DNA of 6,297 nucleotides from CAYQOX01 sp964419335. Its GTDB lineage: Bacteria; Hinthialibacterota; Hinthialibacteria; Hinthialibacterales; Hinthialibacteraceae. A model generated the notes under the pieces. That model did not search any database and was not told where the DNA came from. It saw nothing but the letters and a program-made list of their open reading frames with translations. Where the stretch lies: positions 1 through 6,297 of the forward strand of contig CAYQOX010000096.1 in the NCBI GenBank assembly GCA_964419335.1. The letters run 5' to 3'. How positions within the stretch are numbered: position 1 is the stretch's first letter; every line of letters begins with the position of its first letter. The translations under genes were made by a program, and so were the position numbers. Positions 1-5,963 of the stretch are shown here, in pieces.

Positions 1-22
1 TTCCAGAAACAAAACACTTCTA

Positions 23-51
23 GAACTCACCCTAGTCAAGGTGGGGAGTTC
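23..51. other. Imperfect hairpin upstream of the metalloprotease gene
   Basis: GAACTC at 23-28 pairs with GAGTTC at 46-51, and after a bulged A29 the CCC at 30-32 pairs with GGG at 43-45. This gives about nine base pairs closing a ten-base loop. No T tract follows, so it is not a convincing intrinsic terminator, although it could be the 3' end structure of a gene left of the window. A TATAAT hexamer at 57-62 lies just after it, but the matching -35 region (about 33-39) is poor and lies inside the hairpin. I see no open gene in 1-166. Confidence 0.3.
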
Positions 52-56
52 GCCAT

Positions 57-62
57 TATAAT
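57..62 (+). promoter_or_regulatory. Possible -10 box for the metalloprotease gene
   Basis: A perfect TATAAT lies about 105 bases before the start codon. No good -35 hexamer is found 16-18 bases upstream (AGTCAA or TAGTCA at best), so it would need an activator, or the match is chance. If it is used, the transcript has a leader of roughly 95 bases with no evident riboswitch fold. Confidence 0.25.
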
Positions 63-153
63 TGATTTTCTTGATTTAGGTGTGAAAGTGAAATGCTCTG
101 GTGGTTGAGTAAAGCGATATAGAAACAAAGTATTCTTGAAAACGAAGGCAAGT

Positions 154-160
154 AGGAGGT
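154..160 (+). promoter_or_regulatory. Ribosome binding site of the metalloprotease gene
   Basis: AGGAGGT ends six bases before the ATG at 167. It is a near-perfect anti-SD match at ideal spacing, and it fixes the start of the metalloprotease, which then begins with a proper signal peptide. Confidence 0.85.
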
Positions 161-166
161 TTATTC

Positions 167-3100
167 ATGCCAAAAGGTTCTCTATTCATTGTAGGGCTTT
201 TCGCGATATCCTTGTCGCTCCCCTTGGGGTTATGGGCGGATGAGGATCATGCGACCAACGATGAAGAGCAAAAAGTCCAAGAAACCATTGAGTCCGTAAC
301 CGATGAAGTAAAAGACGAAAAGAAAAAAGAGGAAAAGACAGAAAAAGAGAAACCCCATGAAGCGATTACATCAGAAAAGAACGTCGAAGATGAATCAGTA
401 CATAACCAAGTGGGGGATGTAACGATATATAACTATGGGATCAACGCGACCTTTATTAACTCCAATGTAACCGTTCATGGCGGTGAGATACGTGGAGAAA
501 TTCATCGTGGTGCTGGCGAAAAGGAAATCGTTGATGAAGAAAAACCTACGCCTTCTCCTGACGAACCAGGGAAAGAACCGCGCGAAGGCCCTCCACCCCA
601 AGAGCAACCCGAGCAGCCTTCGCCCTTTGATAAAGTCATCGAAGACGCTACCAAGATCGAAGGCTTGTTTACCGTCTATCACAAGGTAGACGATAAACAG
701 CGTCAAGTCTTATGGGAAATTAATCCAGAACAATTAGATACAGAATTCCTCATTAGTGGTGCGTTAGCGACCGGTGTCGGGATGGGACGCGCAAAACCAG
801 GCACCTTTTTGGGGAATAAAATCATCGAATTTAACGAACTTCACAATAAAGTTCATTTTATTGAGAAGAATTTGCGCTTTACCGCACCTGAAGAAAGTTT
901 GACTGAGAAGGCTGTAAAGAAAAATTACAGTGACTCGATTATGGCCTCCCTACCCATCGCAGCAACCAATCCTGAAACAGCGGGATTATTGATCGATGTC
1001 ACCAAGTTATTGCTGGGAGATACGTTTCAAGCCTCCAACTCGATCAGCAGTTCTCTCGGCGGCGGATATAGTGTTGATGGGGGAAATAGTTTTGTAGAAC
1101 AGATTAAAAATTTCCCCAAAAACTTAATTACCCATTTAGTCTATGCGATGCGGGGCGGAGCCTCGGGAGAGAGTGTCGCCCTACCTGATAATAAGAGTCT
1201 AACCGTGGAAGTGGTGCTCGATATTCGCCCCCTGAAGAAAAATCCTGATTTCAAGCCACGAATCGCGGATCAACGCATCGGCTACTTTATCGAAGCGTAT
1301 ATGGATTTCGGGGAAAAAGATGAGAAATTTAAGGAACTGATGACAAGGCATATCGTGAAATGGGATATCCGGAAGGCGAGCCCCGAATTGGAGTTATCCC
1401 CTCCGATAAAACCCATTGTATTTTGGATTGAGAACACCGTGCCGGAAAAACATCGCAAAGCCGTTCGTGATGGATTGCTCTTATGGAATGAAGCTTTCGA
1501 AGAGATCGGCATCAAAGACGCGATCGTGGTCAAGCAGCAACCGGAAGACGCCGATTGGGATGCGGCCGATGCGCGCTATAACACAGTTCACTGGAACCTT
1601 TCGCACAATTTATCTTATGGGGCGGTCGCCCAATTTATCTCTAACCCTAAAACCGGCGAAATGATGCAAGGCGGCTTTTTGATCGAAGGCGATCAAGTGC
1701 GCACGTTACTCAACATACGCAATTATCTCGAACCGGATCGGGTGGAAGAGTTCAAGAAGAAAATGCAACCCGAAAAACATGAGCATGAAGATGAACAAAT
1801 GGTACGTAACCGTTGTGAATTCAGTGAGCACCTCTTTGATCAGGCGACAACCGGGTTGATGACGATTGCTGCACGCAAGGGAATAGAGAATGTTTCCGAA
1901 GAATTCGCAGAAGAATATACCTATCAGTTTCTACGCATGCTGGCAGCGCATGAGTTTGGCCATGTACTGGGCCTGCGGCATAACTTCAAAGGAAGTACCT
2001 TGCACCGGTTGGAGGATTTGCATAACAAAGCCTTAACCGAAGAAATGGGACTTACCGCGAGTGTCATGGATTATTCCCCTATCAATATTGCTCCGGAAGG
2101 AGAAGAGCAAGGCTATTACTTTGATCCTAAAATCGGGATTTATGATAAGCTGGCAATCAAGTATGGGTATACAGATATCAAACCGGCGACGGATACAACC
2201 GAACAAGAAATGCTCAACGAGATTGCTGAACTTCAGGAAAAACGTGAATATCGCTACGGTACAGATGAGGATTTAATTTCTGGTTCTTGGATTGGAATCG
2301 ATCCTCTTTGTAATCAAGATGATTTGAGTAACGATCCTCTGGCTTATAGTAAACAACAAGCCCAAATGGCTCTGGATACAATACCCAAGTTACCCAACTT
2401 AATCGAAGAAGGTGAAAATTACACCCCGCTTCGTATTGGATTTAACCGCTTCTTAAATCAATACTTAGATAGTTCATACTACGCAATCAAATATATCGGC
2501 GGGCAGTATGTGCGACGGGTCAAGAAAGGCGGAGAGTATAATCCCTCGCCCTTAAAACCGGTATCTCCTGCCAAGCAACGAGAAGCATTAAATTTCATCG
2601 TTGAAACGATTTTTGCGGATGACATCTATGACTTTGATCCTGAGTTTTTAAACAAACTCGCTTCAGAGCGTTGGTATCATTGGAACGCAGACTTCCCCGG
2701 CCCGCCTAGTGAGTATTCCATCACGAACGTAGTGGAAAATTACTATGATATGATTATCTATTACCTTTTCTCTTCTAGCACAATAAAACGTATTCGTGAT
2801 GGAGAGAATCAACGTCCTGTACAAGCAGTTAACTTTACAGTGCCTGAGTTGTTTGAAACAATGTATGAAGGGATATGGGACAACGTAATCGAAGCGGAAA
2901 CCGACAAAATTGTCGATGGGTATTACAAAAATGAGAAACCCCTCATCAATACCTACCGACGCATGCTGCAACGCATTCACTTGAAACGCATGATCGAAAT
3001 CATGCTTGAGCCCTCCTACGGGATGCCCGAAGACGCACGTACCCAGGCATGGCGGACTCTGCGATCCCTGAAAAAAGAATTGAATGAGTTTTCCAAATAT

Positions 3101-3205
3101 CTGGAAAATGTAGATGATTATTCACGAGATCACATTGAAGAATCACTGGCCAAGATCGAACGTGCCCTGGAAGCGCGCTTGAGTGTACGAGTGGATTTTT
3201 GGTAA
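167..3205 (+). CDS. Secreted zinc-dependent metalloprotease, DUF5117/DUF4953 type
   Basis: A 1012-residue exported protein, probably a zinc endopeptidase of the envelope or outside the cell. Residues 1-24 form a signal peptide (MPKGS, a hydrophobic stretch, then LWA before D25). No lipobox cysteine is seen. Residues 25-75 are rich in Lys/Glu. Residues 80-115 have alternating beta-type sequence, and 125-155 form a Pro/Glu-rich linker. The family core starts at about 166 (GLFTVYHK, DUF5118-like), continues with a DUF5117-like part (VEVVLDIRPL at 347-356), and enters the catalytic DUF4953-like part from about 419 (FWIENTVP). The active site is HEFGHVLGLRH at 595-605, the extended HExxHxxGxxH form with zinc ligands H595, H599 and H605 and catalytic E596. 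SVMDY at 632-636 is the expected Met-turn. All key residues are intact and the reading frame is unbroken. Start choice is set by the AGGAGG site. The substrate is unknown. Family naming is by recall of conserved blocks; peptidase function is strongly supported. Confidence 0.93.
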   Translation: MPKGSLFIVGLFAISLSLPLGLWADEDHATNDEEQKVQETIESVTDEVKDEKKKEEKTEKEKPHEAITSEKNVEDESVHNQVGDVTIYNYGINATFINSNVTVHGGEIRGEIHRGAGEKEIVDEEKPTPSPDEPGKEPREGPPPQEQPEQPSPFDKVIEDATKIEGLFTVYHKVDDKQRQVLWEINPEQLDTEFLISGALATGVGMGRAKPGTFLGNKIIEFNELHNKVHFIEKNLRFTAPEESLTEKAVKKNYSDSIMASLPIAATNPETAGLLIDVTKLLLGDTFQASNSISSSLGGGYSVDGGNSFVEQIKNFPKNLITHLVYAMRGGASGESVALPDNKSLTVEVVLDIRPLKKNPDFKPRIADQRIGYFIEAYMDFGEKDEKFKELMTRHIVKWDIRKASPELELSPPIKPIVFWIENTVPEKHRKAVRDGLLLWNEAFEEIGIKDAIVVKQQPEDADWDAADARYNTVHWNLSHNLSYGAVAQFISNPKTGEMMQGGFLIEGDQVRTLLNIRNYLEPDRVEEFKKKMQPEKHEHEDEQMVRNRCEFSEHLFDQATTGLMTIAARKGIENVSEEFAEEYTYQFLRMLAAHEFGHVLGLRHNFKGSTLHRLEDLHNKALTEEMGLTASVMDYSPINIAPEGEEQGYYFDPKIGIYDKLAIKYGYTDIKPATDTTEQEMLNEIAELQEKREYRYGTDEDLISGSWIGIDPLCNQDDLSNDPLAYSKQQAQMALDTIPKLPNLIEEGENYTPLRIGFNRFLNQYLDSSYYAIKYIGGQYVRRVKKGGEYNPSPLKPVSPAKQREALNFIVETIFADDIYDFDPEFLNKLASERWYHWNADFPGPPSEYSITNVVENYYDMIIYYLFSSSTIKRIRDGENQRPVQAVNFTVPELFETMYEGIWDNVIEAETDKIVDGYYKNEKPLINTYRRMLQRIHLKRMIEIMLEPSYGMPEDARTQAWRTLRSLKKELNEFSKYLENVDDYSRDHIEESLAKIERALEARLSVRVDFW

Positions 3206-3232
3206 AAAGTTCATTGGAGTAGGAGTCTTCCC

Positions 3233-3261
3233 CGCCCCAAGGAAAACCTTGGGGCGTTTTT
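3233..3261 (+). terminator. Intrinsic terminator after the metalloprotease gene
   Basis: A perfect ten-base-pair stem, CGCCCCAAGG (3233-3242) with CCTTGGGGCG (3247-3256), closes an AAAA loop and is followed by five Ts. It starts 27 bases after the stop codon. It separates the metalloprotease from ribonuclease HI and rules out the longer upstream starts of the latter. Confidence 0.93.
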
Positions 3262-3284
3262 ACTTTAGGAGCATTACTCAGGTC

Positions 3285-3311
3285 TTGGCTCTTTCACTTT
3301 CGTGCTACAAT
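3285..3311 (+). promoter_or_regulatory. Extended -10 promoter for ribonuclease HI
   Basis: TACAAT at 3306-3311 is preceded by TG at 3303-3304, giving an extended -10 element (TGcTACAAT). A weak -35, TTGGCT at 3285-3290, sits at a short 15-base spacing. Transcription would start near 3318, leaving a leader of only about a dozen bases before the ATG at 3330. Confidence 0.45.
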
Positions 3312-3329
3312 TCAGAATATTTTGAAACG

Positions 3330-3806
3330 ATGAATCAAACAAACAACCAAGAAAACCCAGAAGTGATTATCTATACCGATGGCGCGTGCAGCGGGAATCC
3401 TGGACCGGGAGGCTGGGCGTGTATCTTAAAACATGTTCCCACGAATCGCGAAAAAGAATTTAGCGGGGGGAGCCCAAAAACAACGAACAACAAGATGGAA
3501 CTTATGGCCGTGATCGAGGGATTGGAAAAGCTGAAGCAAGCCCCGCTGCGTGTTCATGTGGTGACCGATAGTTCTTATGTCCAACAAGGGATTACGAAAT
3601 GGATTCATAACTGGAAAAAAAACAACTGGAAACGTAAGACCAAAGGCGGTTGGGAAGTGGTCAAAAATGATGATCTATGGAAAAGACTCGATCAATTGAT
3701 CCAAAAACACCACGTTACCTTTGAGCATGTGCGGGGGCACTCCGGCCATCTGGAAAATGAACGATGCGATCAACTGGCGGTCGAAGCCTGTAAAAAGTAT
3801 TTTTGA
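3330..3806 (+). CDS. rnhA: Ribonuclease HI
   Basis: A 158-residue cytoplasmic endonuclease that cuts the RNA strand of RNA:DNA hybrids, such as R-loops and replication primers, using two metal ions. The fold is complete: IIYTDGACSGNPGPGGW at 13-29, NNKMELMAV at 53-61, VTDSSYV at 78-84, a basic handle region with KNNWKRKTKGGW at 97-108, and VRGHSGHLENERCDQLA at 134-150. By comparison with the E. coli enzyme (155 residues), the catalytic acids are D17, E57, D80 and D147, with H137 as the mobile histidine. The frame is open back to 3183, but that extension overlaps the metalloprotease end and runs through its terminator, and it looks non-coding. ATG 3330 follows the promoter and gives the normal family length. 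No clear Shine-Dalgarno precedes it, so translation may be weak. It appears to be monocistronic. Confidence 0.96.
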   Translation: MNQTNNQENPEVIIYTDGACSGNPGPGGWACILKHVPTNREKEFSGGSPKTTNNKMELMAVIEGLEKLKQAPLRVHVVTDSSYVQQGITKWIHNWKKNNWKRKTKGGWEVVKNDDLWKRLDQLIQKHHVTFEHVRGHSGHLENERCDQLAVEACKKYF

Positions 3807-3826
3807 GAAGAGAAGTTGAATAAAGA

Positions 3827-3847
3827 GTGAAAAATTTCATTTTTTTT
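3827..3847 (+). terminator. Weak possible terminator after ribonuclease HI
   Basis: TGAA (3828-3831) can pair with TTCA (3836-3839), with a G-T closing pair (3827/3840), directly before a run of eight Ts ending at 3847. The stem is short and AT-rich, so it would be weak. The rest of 3807-3911 holds only the tRNA-Glu promoter and no gene. Confidence 0.3.
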
Positions 3848-3868
3848 GCTTGAGAAGACTCGGAAAGA

Positions 3869-3901
3869 TTGACAATTTTATTCTTCAAGTTACCTTATAA
3901 T
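3869..3901 (+). promoter_or_regulatory. Promoter elements of tRNA-Glu
   Basis: Both hexamers match consensus exactly (TTGACA at 3869-3874, TATAAT at 3896-3901), but the spacer is 21 bases instead of 16-18. The -10 box ends ten bases before the tRNA, so the primary transcript would need almost no 5' trimming. The -10 is probably real; whether this TTGACA serves as its -35 is uncertain. Confidence 0.5.
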
Positions 3902-3911
3902 CACAAATTGA

Positions 3912-3984
3912 GTCCCCATCGTCTAGAGGCCTAGGACACCGGCCTTTCACGCCGGCGGCAGGGGTTCGAATCCCCTTGGGGACG
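3912..3984 (+). tRNA. tRNA-Glu (anticodon TTC)
   Basis: This 73-base gene folds as a full cloverleaf. The acceptor stem is GTCCCCA with TGGGGAC, and the D arm contains CGTCTAGAGG. The anticodon stem CCGGC/GCCGG surrounds CTTTCAC, with anticodon TTC at 3946-3948. The T arm AGGGG/CCCCT surrounds TTCGAAT, and the discriminator is G3984. The 3' CCA is not encoded and must be added. It is close to the E. coli glutamate tRNA along its length. It stands alone, with its own promoter and terminator, and reads GAA/GAG codons. Confidence 0.97.
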
Positions 3985-3995
3985 AGGAGCGCAAC

Positions 3996-4026
3996 AGGGT
4001 TAGGAATAATTTCCTAACCCTTTTTT
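3996..4026 (+). terminator. Intrinsic terminator of tRNA-Glu
   Basis: A perfect stem of eleven pairs, AGGGTTAGGAA (3996-4006) with TTCCTAACCCT (4011-4021), closes a TAAT loop and runs into six Ts (4021-4026). It lies 11 bases after the tRNA and ends this single-gene unit. Confidence 0.93.
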
Positions 4027-4118
4027 CTTGCGCACGTTACGTGAAGTACTTGGGGCGCTCCATCTATCCTGAATGAATAAAATCGACTATACTTTTCTAC
4101 AATCAGAAACCTTGGCTT

Positions 4119-4122
4119 GAGG
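4119..4122 (+). promoter_or_regulatory. Ribosome binding site of the membrane glycosyltransferase
   Basis: GAGG ends six bases before ATG 4129. An in-frame TTG at 4117 overlaps this site and has no site of its own, so ATG 4129 is the preferred start. A TACAAT at 4098-4103 and a TATACT at 4088-4093 are possible -10 boxes without clear -35 partners. Confidence 0.65.
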
Positions 4123-4128
4123 CGATCG

Positions 4129-5352
4129 ATGAATCGAAAATTTCTCATTCTCGTAGCAGTGGCTTTTGTGATTCGGATAACATGGGTTTTCATCCTTGCT
4201 CCCATGGGAGACTTCGAGGTTTACCGATATATCGATGGAGATGATTATTTACATTTCGCCCAAGCCTTTCATGAAGGCGAATATTTGATCAACCCAGATT
4301 ATATCCTACGCGTACCTCTATATCCTTCCCTGATTGCTTTTTTTTCTCGTCTTCCCTTGGAAACGATACTTGGGCTACGTGGTTGGCATGTATTCTTAGA
4401 TCTCTTCACTCTCAGCATTCTTTATTTATTTGTTAAAAGGTTTTTCTCTGAACCCTGTGCTCTTACCGCAGGCTTCCTCTATGCGTTTTATCCCCTGGCT
4501 ATTTATCGGCTTCCAATGCTCAACACTGAAATCATCCAGGCAACCCTAATCGTTCTATGGGGAGCCTCTGCGATGCAAGTTCTCCAAGGCCGAAAAATCC
4601 GGGATGCTTTGCTTTTATCCCTCCTTTCCGGTTTTATGGTTTATATAAACCCTGCCACTCAATTCTTACCGATCCTTTTGGCGATTTTTTTCCTTGTTTA
4701 TTTCCCCAAAGGTTCCTCCATGAAACTGGCTGCGGCGAGTTTGATTCCTCTCCTCGTGATTTGCTCTTTATGGGGAACCCGCAATTATGTGGTAACCGGG
4801 GATTTCTTTCTCTTTGATATTCGAGGAGGGAAAGAATTCTGGTTGGGAAATCATCCTGAATACGAAGGACGCTGGGAAGGCCCTAAAAAAGAGGAATGGA
4901 TGCAAGAACTTGATCGTTACAGAAAACAAATCCAAGAACAAGGTGGGACAGGGCATGATTTTAACTCGTTCTTGTTTCAAAAGGGAATTGAAAACATCAT
5001 CCATCATCCCATAAAAACCATCGAATTAATCGGGAAAAAGTTGGTTCGCTTCTGGTATATTCCCGCTTCTGAACGTATGCTTTTTGCCACAATCCCGGTG
5101 CAATCCTTGTATCTTGGATTCGCCTTGGTAGGCATCCTTCTTTATGGAGTCAGAAAGCCAGGCGTTGGACTCCCGCTTTTTATCATCCTCTACTTTACAT
5201 GCATTTACTCTTTAAGTTATGCTTGCTTGCGGTTTAGTCATCCTATTATGCCCTGGGTCTGCGCTTTAGGGGGAATCGGTATGGGGACCTTGTGGCAACG
5301 CATGCGTACAACAGGGGAATCTCGGCATACGGGAACATCAAGTCCATCATGA
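4129..5352 (+). CDS. GT-C fold membrane glycosyltransferase, GT39/ArnT-like
   Basis: A 407-residue inner-membrane protein with about nine or ten hydrophobic segments, the first at residues 3-24. It resembles the lipid-linked sugar transferases of the PMT/ArnT/Rgt group, which use polyprenyl-phosphate sugars to modify lipids, glycans or proteins on the outer face of the membrane. The loop after the first helix holds the acidic pair region expected at the active site (D28, D36, D38, D39 in MGDFEVYRYIDGDDY). RVPLYP at 61-66 matches the family's R-P-x-Y-P block. Further typical blocks are WGTRNYVVTG followed by GGKEFWLGNHPEYEGRW, opening a soluble segment of about 80 residues, and a late RFSHPIMPW block resembling the family's R-x-x-x-P-x-x-P element. 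It is a little short for the family but intact. The tail is polar. It is monocistronic, so no pathway can be assigned from neighbours; sugar and acceptor are unknown. Confidence 0.8.
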   Translation: MNRKFLILVAVAFVIRITWVFILAPMGDFEVYRYIDGDDYLHFAQAFHEGEYLINPDYILRVPLYPSLIAFFSRLPLETILGLRGWHVFLDLFTLSILYLFVKRFFSEPCALTAGFLYAFYPLAIYRLPMLNTEIIQATLIVLWGASAMQVLQGRKIRDALLLSLLSGFMVYINPATQFLPILLAIFFLVYFPKGSSMKLAAASLIPLLVICSLWGTRNYVVTGDFFLFDIRGGKEFWLGNHPEYEGRWEGPKKEEWMQELDRYRKQIQEQGGTGHDFNSFLFQKGIENIIHHPIKTIELIGKKLVRFWYIPASERMLFATIPVQSLYLGFALVGILLYGVRKPGVGLPLFIILYFTCIYSLSYACLRFSHPIMPWVCALGGIGMGTLWQRMRTTGESRHTGTSSPS

Positions 5353-5376
5353 ATCCTCTTCAATGCGGAAAAATCC

Positions 5377-5405
5377 TTGATTCTTAGGGGAAAGATTTAT
5401 AGGAT
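5377..5405 (+). promoter_or_regulatory. Promoter of tRNA-Arg
   Basis: TTGATT at 5377-5382 and TAGGAT at 5400-5405 are spaced by exactly 17 bases, putting the start near 5412, about a dozen bases before the tRNA. It sits in the short gap after the glycosyltransferase, where no terminator is seen, so read-through from that gene is also possible. Confidence 0.45.
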
Positions 5406-5425
5406 ACGTGTGAGAATAAAAATAG

Positions 5426-5499
5426 GCGCCTGTAGCTCAGCAGGATAGAGCGCCGGATTCCTAATCCGTCGGTCGCGCGTTCGAATCGCGCCAGGCGCA
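5426..5499 (+). tRNA. tRNA-Arg (anticodon CCT)
   Basis: A 74-base cloverleaf reading AGG codons. The acceptor stem is GCGCCTG with CAGGCGC, and the D stem is GCTC/GAGC. The anticodon loop is TTCCTAA with CCT at 5460-5462. The T stem GCGCG/CGCGC surrounds TTCGAAT, and the discriminator is A5499. CCA is not encoded. The first anticodon-stem pair is a mismatch, C5453 against T5469; the other four pairs are sound. An integrase remnant starts 38 bases downstream on the other strand, so the 3' half of this gene was very likely the attachment site of an integrative element, with the tRNA left whole after integration. Confidence 0.95.
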
Positions 5500-5536
5500 A
5501 ACTGATTTATCTAGACTTACGATCTGCGATCTTTCT

Positions 5537-5732
5537 TCACCCTTCTATTTTGCCCAAATATTGCCCAAATCATTCTTCCTTTTGGTTACTTATGGTTCAT
5601 AAATATAGATGGTCAAATGCTGAGCCATCATTGGAACCGGTAGATTGTTCAATGTATCTGCTGTAAACTCTTATAACCATATCCGTATTCCTATGACCTA
5701 ATGTTCTAGCAATCCATAAAGGATTTACCGAC
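5537..5732 (-). pseudogene. C-terminal remnant of a phage-type tyrosine recombinase
   Basis: Read on the - strand from about 5729, the frame gives NPLWIARTLGHRNTDMVIRV followed by YSRYIEQSTGSNDGSAFDHL. This is the end of the catalytic domain of tyrosine integrases. The LGH box histidine is at 5693-5695 and the expected nucleophile Tyr (first Y of YSRY) at 5663-5665, ten residues on. The arm-binding and core domains, and the earlier catalytic R and K residues, are absent: the match stops at the join near 5727-5733. After LYL come TGA (5597-5599), eight codons, a second TGA (5570-5572), and then in the same frame FGQYLGKIEG and TGA at 5537-5539. I recall GQ-x-LG tails on related integrases, so the two inner stops look like decay. 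Position and orientation, pointing at the tRNA-Arg 3' end, fit an integrase beside its attachment site. It cannot be active. Confidence 0.82.
5550..5570. repeat. Short direct repeat TTGCCCAAAT x2
   Basis: TTGCCCAAAT occurs at 5550-5559 and again at 5561-5570, separated by one A. On the - strand it encodes FGQYLG in the decayed integrase tail, which may explain it without any regulatory role. Being 50-70 bases from the tRNA end, it could alternatively be a recombinase arm-type or directionality-factor site. Confidence 0.5.
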
Positions 5733-5951
5733 ATTGTCGTGGAGAAAAAAGGGCAAAAAATCGCGGTGGAAATTGAAACCGGCAAATCGGATTGGAAAAG
5801 GAACATCCAGAAGAATTTGGAAAATGCTTATCAGGGGATTTTTCTATTACCTACCAATCCGAAGGCTTATGAAAAGATCCAAGCGTATATCCAACGAATT
5901 CATCTAAAGATTCCCATCAAAGTGAAACAGGTTCAAGATTTTGTGAGATAA
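5730..5951 (+). pseudogene. Truncated 3' end of a gene with an IAVEIETGKS domain
   Basis: The + frame from the join reads DIVVEKKGQK, IAVEIETGKSDWKRNIQKNL and ENAYQGIFLLPTNPKAYEKI, ending at TAA 5949-5951 after about 73 codons. The D-(x)-E spacing with V-E-I-E-T-G-K-S resembles the C-terminal domain I recall on HerA/conjugative-transfer-type ATPases and some restriction-endonuclease-fold proteins; this is recall, not a search. Upstream of residue DIV the frame is the antisense of the integrase remnant and then closes at TGA 5694-5696, so the gene's 5' part is lost. GTG 5739 is in frame but has no Shine-Dalgarno, so expression as a short protein of 70 residues is unlikely. The original gene probably belonged to the lost mobile element or island. 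Its 3' end faces the next frame, 12 bases away. Confidence 0.6.
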
Positions 5952-5963
5952 AGCCATTGGCTT

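Noticed and set aside
306..360. Purine-rich tract as a structural or regulatory repeat
   Set aside because: It is explained by Lys/Glu codons in the low-complexity segment of the metalloprotease.
3183..3329. N-terminal extension of ribonuclease HI starting within the metalloprotease gene
   Set aside because: It would overlap the previous gene, run through a perfect intrinsic terminator and a promoter, and add residues not found in the family. ATG 3330 gives the normal length.
5515..5535. GATC-TGC-GATC hairpin followed by Ts as a terminator for tRNA-Arg
   Set aside because: Only four base pairs and a broken T tract, too weak to call.
5570..5599. TGA recoded as an amino acid, making the integrase tail intact
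   Set aside because: Ribonuclease HI and the glycosyltransferase both end at TGA at sensible places, and the integrase lacks most of its domain anyway. Decay is simpler.
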